Below are positions 1-5,211 of a DNA stretch of 5,211 nt, one piece after another. Positions within the stretch are counted from its first letter, which is position 1, and every line of letters begins with the position of its first letter. The translations under genes and the position numbers were made by a program. The stretch comes from Chitinophagaceae bacterium UBA3430 (GTDB lineage Bacteria > Bacteroidota > Bacteroidia > Chitinophagales > Chitinophagaceae): contig DFST01000107.1 in assembly GCA_002378975.1 (NCBI GenBank), forward strand, positions 1-5,211. Reading direction: 5' to 3'. The notes beneath the pieces were generated by a model that searched no databases, had not been told where the DNA came from, and saw nothing but the letters and a program-made list of their open reading frames with translations.

Positions 1-314
1 TGACCAAGGAGCACATCTTCCGGATCATTGATATTTTGATGAAGAGTGTGATGAAGCGTTTGATCAATCTCGGATTCAGTCTGGAGCTGACGGAAGAAGC
101 CAAAACCTTCCTGGCCGATAAAGGTTATGATCAGCAATTTGGTGCCAGACCGTTGCATCGGGCCATTCAGAAATACCTGGAGGATCCATTGGCGGAGGAG
201 ATCCTCAATATGAATGTAAAAGCAGGAGATGTATTGATCGCCGGGGTGGATGCGGAGCAATCCAAATTGGCTTTTACGTTCAAAAGTCGGGCCGAGGCAA
301 CGTCCCCAGCGTAA
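1..314 (+). CDS. clpC: ATP-dependent Clp protease ATP-binding subunit ClpC, C-terminal end (5' truncated)
   Basis: This is the last 103 codons (reading from base 3) of a Clp/Hsp100 AAA+ unfoldase, which feeds substrates into the ClpP protease in the cytoplasm. The visible part is the small C-terminal subdomain of the second AAA+ module. It opens with KEHIFRIIDI and continues through LELTEEAKTFLADKGYD. The sensor-2 motif GARPLHRAIQ follows, with its arginine at visible residue 49, and then YLEDPLAEEIL. IQKYLEDPLAEEIL fits ClpC better than ClpB, which usually has a different sequence after GARPL. The Walker motifs and N-terminal domain lie left of the window and cannot be checked. The stop is TAA at 312-314. 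The gene ends 23 bp before the cmk ATG with no hairpin between, so read-through into cmk is possible. Assignment to the Clp family is secure; ClpC over ClpB is likely. Confidence 0.9.
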   Translation, partial: TKEHIFRIIDILMKSVMKRLINLGFSLELTEEAKTFLADKGYDQQFGARPLHRAIQKYLEDPLAEEILNMNVKAGDVLIAGVDAEQSKLAFTFKSRAEATSPA

Positions 315-337
315 TTGAATTTTCTTTTCGGGTGTAG

Positions 338-1069
338 ATGGCCGTGACTTCTTTTCGGGAGGGAACGGCCATCTTGCTATTTTTGGGTGTGTCCAAACCA
401 CTTACCATTGCCATTGATGGCTGGTCCAGTTGCGGAAAAAGCACCCTGGCCCGGCAGTTAGCTCAAAAACTGGGCTATCTGTATGTTGACTCCGGCGCGA
501 TGTACCGGGCCATTACCTTGTATTTAATGCGGAAGGGGGTGGAACTTTCCGACCTGGAAGCGGTCGAACGGTGCTTGCCCCGAATTCAATTGGATTTTAC
601 GTACAACCCCGATCGGGGGGCCAGCGATATGATCTTGAATGGGGAGAACGTGGAGTCGCAGATCCGCGATCTGGAGGTGGCCGCTCGGGTCAGTGTGGTA
701 GCGGCCATTCCGAAAGTGCGGGAGATAGCCGTAGCTCGACAACAAGCCTTGGGAAAGGCAGGAGGGGTGGTGATGGATGGAAGGGATATTGGTTCTGTGG
801 TGTTTCCGGAGGCAGAGCTTAAGATATTTATGACGGCTAGTCCCGAAGTGAGGGCCCAACGTCGATTGAAGGAGTTGCTTGTCAAACACCCACACGTTAC
901 ACTCGAGGAGGTCCGGGAGAACCTGGCCCAGCGGGATCACATTGATTCGACCCGGGCGGTCAGCCCGCTTATCCAATGCCCCGATGCCCGGGTTTTGGAT
1001 AATTCCAATCTATCCATGGAAGAGCAATTGGAGTTGGCATCTAGTTGGATCCGTGCTATTTGCTACTAA
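338..1069 (+). CDS. cmk: (d)CMP kinase (cytidylate kinase)
   Basis: Phosphorylates CMP and dCMP to the diphosphates using ATP in cytoplasmic pyrimidine salvage. The protein is 243 aa from the ATG at 338. Motifs in order: P-loop GWSSCGKST (28-36), the NMP-site motif DSGAMYR (51-57), NGENVESQIR (101-110) from the CMP-kinase insert, MDGRDIGSVVFPEA (146-159), the lid arginines in AQRRLKEL (173-180), and RDHIDSTRAVSPL (199-211). The start is uncertain. Family members usually begin only a few residues before TIAIDG, and a GTG at 389 would give a 226-aa protein of normal length starting (M)SKPLTIAIDG. A TTG at 374 has a GGGAGGG run at 357-363 upstream. The 17 residues before the GTG are not family-like. 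I kept the ATG because it is the first standard start codon after clpC. The gene ends in a strong hairpin. Function is secure; the start is not. Confidence 0.95.
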   Translation: MAVTSFREGTAILLFLGVSKPLTIAIDGWSSCGKSTLARQLAQKLGYLYVDSGAMYRAITLYLMRKGVELSDLEAVERCLPRIQLDFTYNPDRGASDMILNGENVESQIRDLEVAARVSVVAAIPKVREIAVARQQALGKAGGVVMDGRDIGSVVFPEAELKIFMTASPEVRAQRRLKELLVKHPHVTLEEVRENLAQRDHIDSTRAVSPLIQCPDARVLDNSNLSMEEQLELASSWIRAICY

Positions 1070-1105
1070 ATAGAAAAAGGCTCCTACCGGAGCCTTTTTC
1101 TATTT
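1068..1105. terminator. Bidirectional intrinsic terminator between cmk and the FKBP gene
   Basis: A perfect inverted repeat with 17-bp arms, AAATAGAAAAAGGCTCC at 1068-1084 and its exact complement at 1089-1105, around a TACC loop. The GC core (GGCTCC/GGAGCC) is flanked by an A tract on one side and a T tract on the other, so a U-rich tail follows the core in both directions. It sits between the convergent stops of cmk (TAA 1067-1069, last two bases inside the arm) and the prolyl isomerase gene (stop at 1121-1123), and so can terminate both. Confidence 0.93.
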
Positions 1106-1120
1106 CCATCAAGGGATACT

Positions 1121-1906
1121 TTATTGTTTGGGTGCTTCGGTGGCAACTTGTGTCCGCTTCACGCCCAGTAGTTCCACTTCAAAGACCAGGGTGGATCCAC
1201 CCGGAATCGACATCATATCAAACTCACCATATCCCAATTTATAGGGGATGTAGAATTTGTATTTGGAGCCGACCGACATCAGTTGCAAACCTTCAGTCCA
1301 ACCCGGAATCACTCCGTTCAACGGGAATGTAATGGGCTCCCCGCGGTCGTAGGAATTGTCAAACGGTCTTCCATCCAGAAACGTACCGCGATAATGACAA
1401 GTAACACTGTCGGTGGGTCCGGGTTTCTCCCCGGCTGAATCACGAAGAACTTCATATTGCAGACCGGTTGCTGTTGTTTTTACTTCGGGACGCAGTTTAT
1501 TCTCTGCACAGAATTTCTCACCAGCCTCGATGTTGGGTTTTGATTTCTCCGACTGCATCTGACTCATGTACTTATTCATCACCGCATTGGCGGTGGCCTC
1601 ATCCAGCAACGGTTTGCCTCCTTGCATCAGGTCATTGATGGCCTTGCCAACCAGATTGGCATTGATGCGGGTAATTCCTTGTTGTTTGTAAAAACTAGCC
1701 ACACTGATGCCCACCGAGTAACTGGCGGAGTCGATCAAATTTTTCAGAGCCGGCGGTGGGGGTGGAGGAGGAGGGGCCGGTTTGGTGTTGACGGTTTTCA
1801 CCGGAGCTTTGGCCGGTGATTTAACTGGAGAAGTGGTGGTGGAATTTTGCGCGAGCAAGGCTCCGGGGATCAGGATCCCCAGCACCATCGAAGAAATACG
1901 TGTCAT
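1121..1906 (-). CDS. Exported FKBP-type peptidyl-prolyl cis-trans isomerase with N-terminal dimerisation domain
   Basis: A 261-aa foldase that speeds cis-trans isomerisation of X-Pro bonds, probably in the periplasm. Residues 1-20 look like a signal peptide: a short basic start (MTR), a hydrophobic stretch, and a likely signal peptidase I site after LLA (19). There is no lipobox cysteine. Residues 21-56 are a Ser/Thr/Pro/Lys-rich linker with eight consecutive prolines at 45-52. Residues about 57-114 (LIDSASYSVGISVASFY to LDEATANAVMNKYM) match the FKBP N-terminal dimerisation domain of the Mip/FkpA group. A charged helix leads to the FKBP fold at about 146-250. Active-site equivalents of FKBP12 are present: Y172, F182-D183, R188, F194, V199-I200, W203, Y226 and F242, so activity is expected. 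The CDS starts at the ATG 1904-1906, 17 bp after a TAAATTTG box. It is convergent with cmk. Family is certain; in vivo substrates are unknown. Confidence 0.95.
   Translation of the reverse strand: MTRISSMVLGILIPGALLAQNSTTTSPVKSPAKAPVKTVNTKPAPPPPPPPPALKNLIDSASYSVGISVASFYKQQGITRINANLVGKAINDLMQGGKPLLDEATANAVMNKYMSQMQSEKSKPNIEAGEKFCAENKLRPEVKTTATGLQYEVLRDSAGEKPGPTDSVTCHYRGTFLDGRPFDNSYDRGEPITFPLNGVIPGWTEGLQLMSVGSKYKFYIPYKLGYGEFDMMSIPGGSTLVFEVELLGVKRTQVATEAPKQ
1751..1774 (-). other. Eight-proline codon run; G-rich on the plus strand
   Basis: Codons 45-52 of the FKBP gene all encode proline, using CCT, CCA, CCC and CCG, so the run is not a simple one-codon expansion. The complementary plus strand is a dense series of GG and GGGGG tracts from 1752 to 1776. 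A run of this length is expected to need EF-P for translation (established knowledge). In the protein it forms a stiff spacer between the signal peptide region and the dimerisation domain. Confidence 0.8.
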
Positions 1907-1923
1907 GGAATGATTTTAGAATT

Positions 1924-1952
1924 CAAATTTACGGGAACCGGATCCTAACAAA
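1924..1952 (-). promoter_or_regulatory. Probable Bacteroidota sigma-70-type promoter of the FKBP gene
   Basis: Read on the minus strand, TAAATTTG at 1931-1924 matches the Bacteroidota -7 consensus TAnnTTTG exactly. A TTTG at 1952-1949 lies 17-18 bp upstream as a -33 element, at the short end of the usual spacing. Transcription would begin roughly at 1915-1920, giving a leader of about 10-15 nt before the ATG at 1906. The box lies in the only gap between the FKBP gene and the upstream nuclease gene, where a promoter would be needed if the two are not co-transcribed. Confidence 0.6.
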
Positions 1953-1963
1953 CTCCCAAACTA
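1951..1963 (+). repeat. 13-bp dispersed repeat AACTCCCAAACTA, copy 1
   Basis: AACTCCCAAACTA occurs here on the plus strand and exactly again on the minus strand at 4355-4343. This copy overlaps the TAG stop (1963-1961) of the minus-strand nuclease gene and touches the -33 element of the FKBP promoter. A single 13-mer match within 5.2 kb on both strands is not rare by chance alone, but both copies fall at gene ends in small gaps. Confidence 0.5.
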
Positions 1964-3325
1964 CTTGAGTTCAATCACTTTTTCCGGAAAACGAGTTGCA
2001 TGCCCCAGTACCAGATTCCGGACAAAGCTATTCTCGCGCATTCGCGGAATTTTCTTGATCAGGAATTGTCGATTCAATGGATGCGTTTCTTTGATATAGC
2101 CCATTCCATGAAAGGAACCCTCAACGACCAAGATGCAGGAGCGTTCGCCGGGGGTTCTTCCTTGATCGACCAATGCAAAACTGGGTGATTCATGCAGGGT
2201 CTGAATGGCTGATTGAACTCGTTGGTTATATAAGTGGTTCGCCTCTGCTGCTTCGCAGGCGCCCAAGCAATTTCCTATCAGCTTATCCTGGCAAGGGATG
2301 GCGGATCGTTGTAGAAAACAAAGCTTCGGACAGAGCTGGTGTTGCTGAATGAGTTTTCGGATCAGGGATTGTCCATCGGCCAAATAATGAAATGTCCGCA
2401 CCGGTTGTTCGCCCGATCGCACTTTGTTGATGGCCAATCGCTGATATCCTTGCTGATCTTCAAATGTAAAAATCCCATAGACCTCCTCCCGGTGCTTTTG
2501 CGCAGCATTGAATGCCGGCCATTGATGTTTGATCTCGATCGATTCCAATACCTGGGCCATCAGATCAGTGGCACATTCTTTGAATTGGATCCGATGTACA
2601 TGCTGCATGAATCGCAGCCGTTGTCGGGTCAAGCTTCTTCCGGTGAAATGAGTGTTCACCCGATACCGAATGTTCTTTGCCTTGCCAATGTAGACCGCTT
2701 TGCCAGCTTTGTTCAGGAAATAATACACACCGGGCGTATAGGGGAGCTTATCAATGTCTGCGAGCGGAACATGCGGCGGCCACTTCGTTTCCGATTTGCC
2801 TTTGGGCAGGGATTTAGCAATCAATCCTTGTTGGTCGTTTTTTAGCAACCGATGAAAGAGTTCCATCGTTGCCAACGCATCGCCCGCTGCCCGGTGACGG
2901 TCATTGAGCGGTATGTCTATGGCTCGACAGAGTCGTCCCAGGCTGTACGAAATTTGTCCCGGAAAGATCTTCTGACTTAGCCGTACCGTGCAAAGTCGTT
3001 TGCCTTGCAACCAAAATCCGCTTTTTTGCAATCCGGTATCAATGAAAGAATGATCGAACTGCACATTGTGCGCGACGAAGATTTTACCATTTAAAATTTC
3101 GTAAACGGACTTAGCCACTTCCGCGAAACGAGGCGCGTTGGCAACCATTCGATCGGTTATGCCCGTTAATCGTTGTACAAAAGGAGGAATCGGCATATCT
3201 GGGTTGATCAACGATTCCCAGCGATCGATCAGTTTCTCCCCATCGCTGATCAAGATGCATATCTCCGTAATTCCGCCTTCTCCGGCATGGGAACCCGTGG
3301 TCTCAATATCTACGATGGCGTACAT
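1961..3325 (-). CDS. DEDDh (DnaQ-like) exonuclease fused to a UvrC/Cho-like GIY-YIG nuclease
   Basis: A 454-aa two-nuclease fusion, probably acting in DNA repair. Residues 1-160 form a DnaQ-like 3'-5' exonuclease: DIETTG supplies D6 and E8, HNVQFD supplies D91, and H144 with D149 complete the DEDDh set. After a linker, residues about 192-277 form a GIY-YIG domain: GVY (199-201), YIG (212-214), R220, and E261 in VLES at the metal-binding glutamate position. Next comes a cysteine cluster, C332, C336, C345, C353 and C357. The last three are spaced C-x7-C-x3-C, as in the UvrC N-terminal half. UvrC's RNase H-like endonuclease and helix-hairpin-helix domains are absent, so this is not UvrC; the layout resembles Cho plus an exonuclease. 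The last ~70 residues have no domain I can name. I chose the ATG at 3325 because MYAIVDIETTG is the usual family start; a TTG at 3352 would add nine residues. The substrate is not known from sequence. Confidence 0.9.
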   Translation of the reverse strand: MYAIVDIETTGSHAGEGGITEICILISDGEKLIDRWESLINPDMPIPPFVQRLTGITDRMVANAPRFAEVAKSVYEILNGKIFVAHNVQFDHSFIDTGLQKSGFWLQGKRLCTVRLSQKIFPGQISYSLGRLCRAIDIPLNDRHRAAGDALATMELFHRLLKNDQQGLIAKSLPKGKSETKWPPHVPLADIDKLPYTPGVYYFLNKAGKAVYIGKAKNIRYRVNTHFTGRSLTRQRLRFMQHVHRIQFKECATDLMAQVLESIEIKHQWPAFNAAQKHREEVYGIFTFEDQQGYQRLAINKVRSGEQPVRTFHYLADGQSLIRKLIQQHQLCPKLCFLQRSAIPCQDKLIGNCLGACEAAEANHLYNQRVQSAIQTLHESPSFALVDQGRTPGERSCILVVEGSFHGMGYIKETHPLNRQFLIKKIPRMRENSFVRNLVLGHATRFPEKVIELK

Positions 3326-3354
3326 GGATGCGCTAATTTCGTCAAAAAGCAACC

Positions 3355-4305
3355 ATGTTCGAAGCCCGGCTGGATATGTTCCGTAATCGTTTGGTTAAAG
3401 TTTACCGACATCTGGGCCGTCAGGCCCGGCGGCAAGGCATCGAATGTTATCGATTGTACGACCACGACCTGCCCGAATTCCCCATCCGGATCGAGCTGTA
3501 CGGTGAACGGGTTTATCTCTCCGAATACAAACGATACCACGGCATGAGCGAAGAGGTCCATGAACAGTGGTTGGATGCGGTCTATCAGGTTATTGCAGAG
3601 ATTTTGGAGTTGTCCACGGATCGGATCTACGGCAAGCTTCGTCAGCGCAAAACGGGACGGCAAGGGCAGTATCAAAAAACAGGCGAGGAGCAGGAATTCT
3701 TTGAAGTAAACGAAAATGGCCTTCGATTTTGGGTGAACCTCACCGATTATCTGGATACCGGCCTGTTCCTCGATCACCGCATCACACGCGAAATGGTCCG
3801 TACCGGCTCTGCCGATAAACGCGTCTTAAATCTATTTGCCTACACCGGGTCTTTTTCTGTGTACGCTGCAGCCGGTGGGGCTCGGGAAGTTTGCACGGTT
3901 GACCTATCCAATACCTACCTCGAGTGGGCAAAGCGAAATATGATCCTGAATGGATTTCAAGACGATCGGTTCAGCTTCATCCAAGCAGATGTAAAAGCAC
4001 TGCTGAGCACGATCCCCGACAAGCGCTACGATCTGATCATCTTGGATCCACCCACCTTCAGCAACAGCAAACGGATGGAGGAAGAACTGGATGTACAACG
4101 CGATCATGTAATGCTCATCCGCGAATGCTTGCGGATATTGACTCCGGGCGGACTCCTTTATTTCAGCAACAACTATACCCGTTTTCAACTGGATAGCGCC
4201 GCCATTCAAGGCGCTGAGATCAAAGACATCACCCGGGCTACCACGCCTTTCGATTTTGAAGGGCGGCTCAATCGTCCTTGCTTTCGAATAAAAAACCCCG
4301 GCTGA
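3355..4305 (+). CDS. rlmK: 23S rRNA m7G2069 methyltransferase RlmK-like (class I SAM-dependent)
   Basis: A 316-aa protein matching the C-terminal (RlmK) half of E. coli RlmKL, which makes 7-methylguanosine at 23S rRNA position 2069 using S-adenosylmethionine. Motifs in order: MFRNRL (8-13) and ECYRLYDHDLPEF (30-42) of the N-terminal substrate-binding part, NLTDYLDTGLFLDHR (128-142), the SAM-binding motif VLNLFAYTGSFSVYAAAGG (157-175), acidic D183 in TVDLS, ADVKALL (211-217), and DPPTFSNSKR (231-240). DVQRDH follows at 246-251. The DYLDTGLFLDHR and DPPTFSNSKRM stretches separate it from RlmI. The THUMP domain and m2G2445 (RlmL) domain of the fused enzyme are absent, so this is the stand-alone form. 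An in-frame ATG at 3376 is an alternative start. The gene is divergent from the nuclease gene, and its last codons and TGA lie in a terminator hairpin. Target position is inferred by family. Confidence 0.92.
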   Translation: MFEARLDMFRNRLVKVYRHLGRQARRQGIECYRLYDHDLPEFPIRIELYGERVYLSEYKRYHGMSEEVHEQWLDAVYQVIAEILELSTDRIYGKLRQRKTGRQGQYQKTGEEQEFFEVNENGLRFWVNLTDYLDTGLFLDHRITREMVRTGSADKRVLNLFAYTGSFSVYAAAGGAREVCTVDLSNTYLEWAKRNMILNGFQDDRFSFIQADVKALLSTIPDKRYDLIILDPPTFSNSKRMEEELDVQRDHVMLIRECLRILTPGGLLYFSNNYTRFQLDSAAIQGAEIKDITRATTPFDFEGRLNRPCFRIKNPG

Positions 4306-4317
4306 GGCCGGGGTTTT
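4292..4317. terminator. Intrinsic terminator embedded in the rlmK 3' end, shared with mdh
   Basis: Perfect 11-bp arms, AAAACCCCGGC at 4292-4302 and GCCGGGGTTTT at 4307-4317, with a TGAG loop. The loop holds the rlmK stop codon TGA (4303-4305), and the last rlmK codons (Lys-Asn-Pro-Gly) form the left arm. On the plus strand the T tract is only four bases. On the minus strand it is longer (TTTTTTATT after GCCGGGG), so the hairpin also suits the convergent mdh transcript, whose stop lies 37 bp away. Confidence 0.88.
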
Positions 4318-4350
4318 AGTTTGGAAGTTTGGCTAGTTTGGCTAGTTTGG
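4318..4350 (+). repeat. Short tandem array of AGTTTGG units between rlmK and mdh
   Basis: Four exact AGTTTGG units start at 4318, 4326, 4335 and 4344. The middle two are followed by CT, making perfect 9-bp repeats (AGTTTGGCT twice), and the first period is 8 bp. The array fills the space between the shared terminator and the mdh stop codon and codes for nothing on either strand. It could be a replication-slippage minisatellite or part of a dispersed intergenic repeat family. Confidence 0.8.
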
Positions 4351-4355
4351 GAGTT
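4343..4355 (-). repeat. 13-bp dispersed repeat AACTCCCAAACTA, copy 2
   Basis: Exact reverse-complement copy of the element at 1951-1963. It forms the last unit of the AGTTTGG array and runs into the mdh stop codon (TAA, 4356-4354). Its orientation relative to the adjacent gene end is opposite to that of copy 1. Confidence 0.5.
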
Positions 4356-5211
4356 AGAGTGTTTTGAGAACGTCGTTCATGCTGCGAACGGCATCGGCGC
4401 TTTTTTGGAAAGCGGCTTTTTCGGAGTCATTCAGTTGGAAGTCCAGGATCTTTTCCCATCCATTTCGTCCGATCACAACCGGTACACCCAAGCAAATATC
4501 TTGTTGTCCGTATTCGCCCTCGAGGGCAACGCAGCAAGTAAATAATTTTTTCTCATCCCGCACGATGGATTCCACCAAAGCTGCACCGGCTGCACCGGGT
4601 GCATACCAAGCTGAGGTACCGATCAGTGCGGTGAGGGTAGCACCGCCGACCATCGTGTCTTTGACGATCTTTTCTTGTTGTTCGGCACTGAGGTAGTTGG
4701 TGACAGGCGTGCTGTTCCAGGTGGCCAAGCGAATCAAGGGAATCATGGTGGTATCTCCATGTCCGCCTACCACAACGGCATTTAGATCGGCCGGAGAACA
4801 TCCGAGATGCTGACTCAATTGATATTTGAATCGAGCGCTATCCAACGTCCCACCCATACCAATGATCCGGTGCTTGGGCAGTCCGGTCGACTGCATGGCC
4901 AAGTAGGTCATCGTATCCATCGGGTTACTGATCACAATGATGATGGCGTTGGGAGAGTACTTCAATATGTTCGCACAAACGCCTTTCACAATGCCGGCGT
5001 TTACCCCAATCAACTCTTCGCGGGTCATGCCGGGTTTACGGGGCAATCCGGAAGTAATGACCACTACATCACTGCCGGCCGTTTTTGTGTAGTCGTTGGT
5101 CGATCCGGTGATTTTCGTGTCGAAGCCAAGTAGGGTGGCTGTTTGCATCATATCCTGGGCTTTTCCTTCAGCAACACCTTCTTTGATGTCGAGCAAGACC
5201 AGCTCATTGCA
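4354..5211 (-). CDS. mdh: Malate dehydrogenase, N-terminus outside the window
   Basis: Interconverts malate and oxaloacetate with NAD(H) in the TCA cycle. The last 285 residues are visible. About 25 N-terminal residues, with the Rossmann glycine motif, lie beyond the right edge; the reading frame is open to base 5211 and begins CNELVLLDIKEG. Counting from the first visible codon: the coenzyme-binding acidic residue D8, the mobile loop SGLPRKPGMTREEL with substrate arginines R58 and R64, NPMDTMTY with N96, the MGGTLDSARF stretch with D124 and R127, and the catalytic histidine H151 in GGHGDTTMIPL. An arginine in LPRKPGM, where lactate dehydrogenases carry glutamine, indicates malate rather than lactate. 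The expected full length of about 310 aa is normal for the LDH-like MDH group. A TTG at 5196 is internal, not the start. The gene converges on rlmK and probably uses the terminator at 4292-4317. Confidence 0.95.
   Translation of the reverse strand, partial: CNELVLLDIKEGVAEGKAQDMMQTATLLGFDTKITGSTNDYTKTAGSDVVVITSGLPRKPGMTREELIGVNAGIVKGVCANILKYSPNAIIIVISNPMDTMTYLAMQSTGLPKHRIIGMGGTLDSARFKYQLSQHLGCSPADLNAVVVGGHGDTTMIPLIRLATWNSTPVTNYLSAEQQEKIVKDTMVGGATLTALIGTSAWYAPGAAGAALVESIVRDEKKLFTCCVALEGEYGQQDICLGVPVVIGRNGWEKILDFQLNDSEKAAFQKSADAVRSMNDVLKTL

Noticed and set aside
36..314. Reading the clpC tail as a complete small 92-aa gene
   Set aside because: The frame is open to the left edge with conserved ClpC residues (KEHIFRIIDI) before this TTG, so it is a truncated large gene.
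378..385. TATTTTTG, a perfect match to the Bacteroidota -7 box, upstream of the GTG at 389
   Set aside because: No TTG lies 17-23 bp upstream, and a start site would fall at or inside the GTG codon, so I do not call a promoter.
524..976. 150-codon open frame on the minus strand inside cmk
   Set aside because: Antisense to conserved CMK motifs, with no recognisable domain and His/Pro-rich composition typical of shadow frames.
2339..2845. 168-codon open frame on the plus strand opposite the nuclease gene
   Set aside because: It lies wholly antisense to a strongly recognised coding region and shows no known motif; it is best explained as a shadow frame.
3310..3777. 155-codon open frame on the minus strand opposite rlmK, with a hydrophobic LLACFLILPLPSRFAL stretch
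   Set aside because: It overlaps the well-conserved RlmK coding sequence and the nuclease start; the hydrophobic stretch is the complement of rlmK codons.
4354..5196. Treating the TTG at 5196 as the mdh start codon
   Set aside because: In-frame codons upstream read CNELVL, which continues the known MDH strand before LDIKEG; the true start is beyond the window.
1..5211. Search for a new defence, mobile or biosynthetic system, CRISPR array or tRNA
   Set aside because: All coding regions match housekeeping families, the gaps are short and explained by terminators, a promoter and short repeats, and no transposase, integrase, long inverted repeat or cloverleaf was seen.

Overview
The window reads as ordinary chromosomal DNA of a member of the Bacteroidota, most likely in or near Chitinophagaceae. 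The family level is inferred from protein flavour only. Supporting signs are the Bacteroidota-type ClpC tail, a stand-alone RlmK methyltransferase, a DEDDh exonuclease fused to a GIY-YIG module, weak or absent Shine-Dalgarno sequences, and one good TAnnTTTG-type -7 promoter element.

Layout, left to right. The 3' end of clpC (+) is followed after 23 bp by cytidylate kinase cmk (+). A perfect 17-bp inverted repeat closes cmk and also serves as terminator for the convergent FKBP-type prolyl isomerase gene (-), which encodes an exported protein. Upstream of that gene, a 54-bp gap holds its probable promoter. Next comes a gene on the minus strand for an exonuclease/GIY-YIG nuclease fusion with a UvrC-like cysteine cluster. 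It is divergent from rlmK (+), with only 29 bp between the two ATG codons. rlmK ends inside its own terminator hairpin. A short tandem array of AGTTTGG units then separates it from the stop codon of malate dehydrogenase mdh (-), whose N-terminus lies beyond the right edge. No stretch above 300 bp lacks a gene, and I see no tRNA, rRNA, CRISPR array or insertion sequence.

The genes are housekeeping functions: protein quality control (ClpC, FKBP), nucleotide metabolism (CMK), rRNA modification (RlmK), central carbon metabolism (MDH) and probable DNA repair (the fusion nuclease). They do not form an obvious single pathway. I found no convincing new system. The points most worth checking are the nuclease fusion with a possible Fe-S site, the way stop codons and terminators overlap, a short CCAAACT-type repeat that recurs at two intergenic sites, and the eight-proline linker in the FKBP protein.
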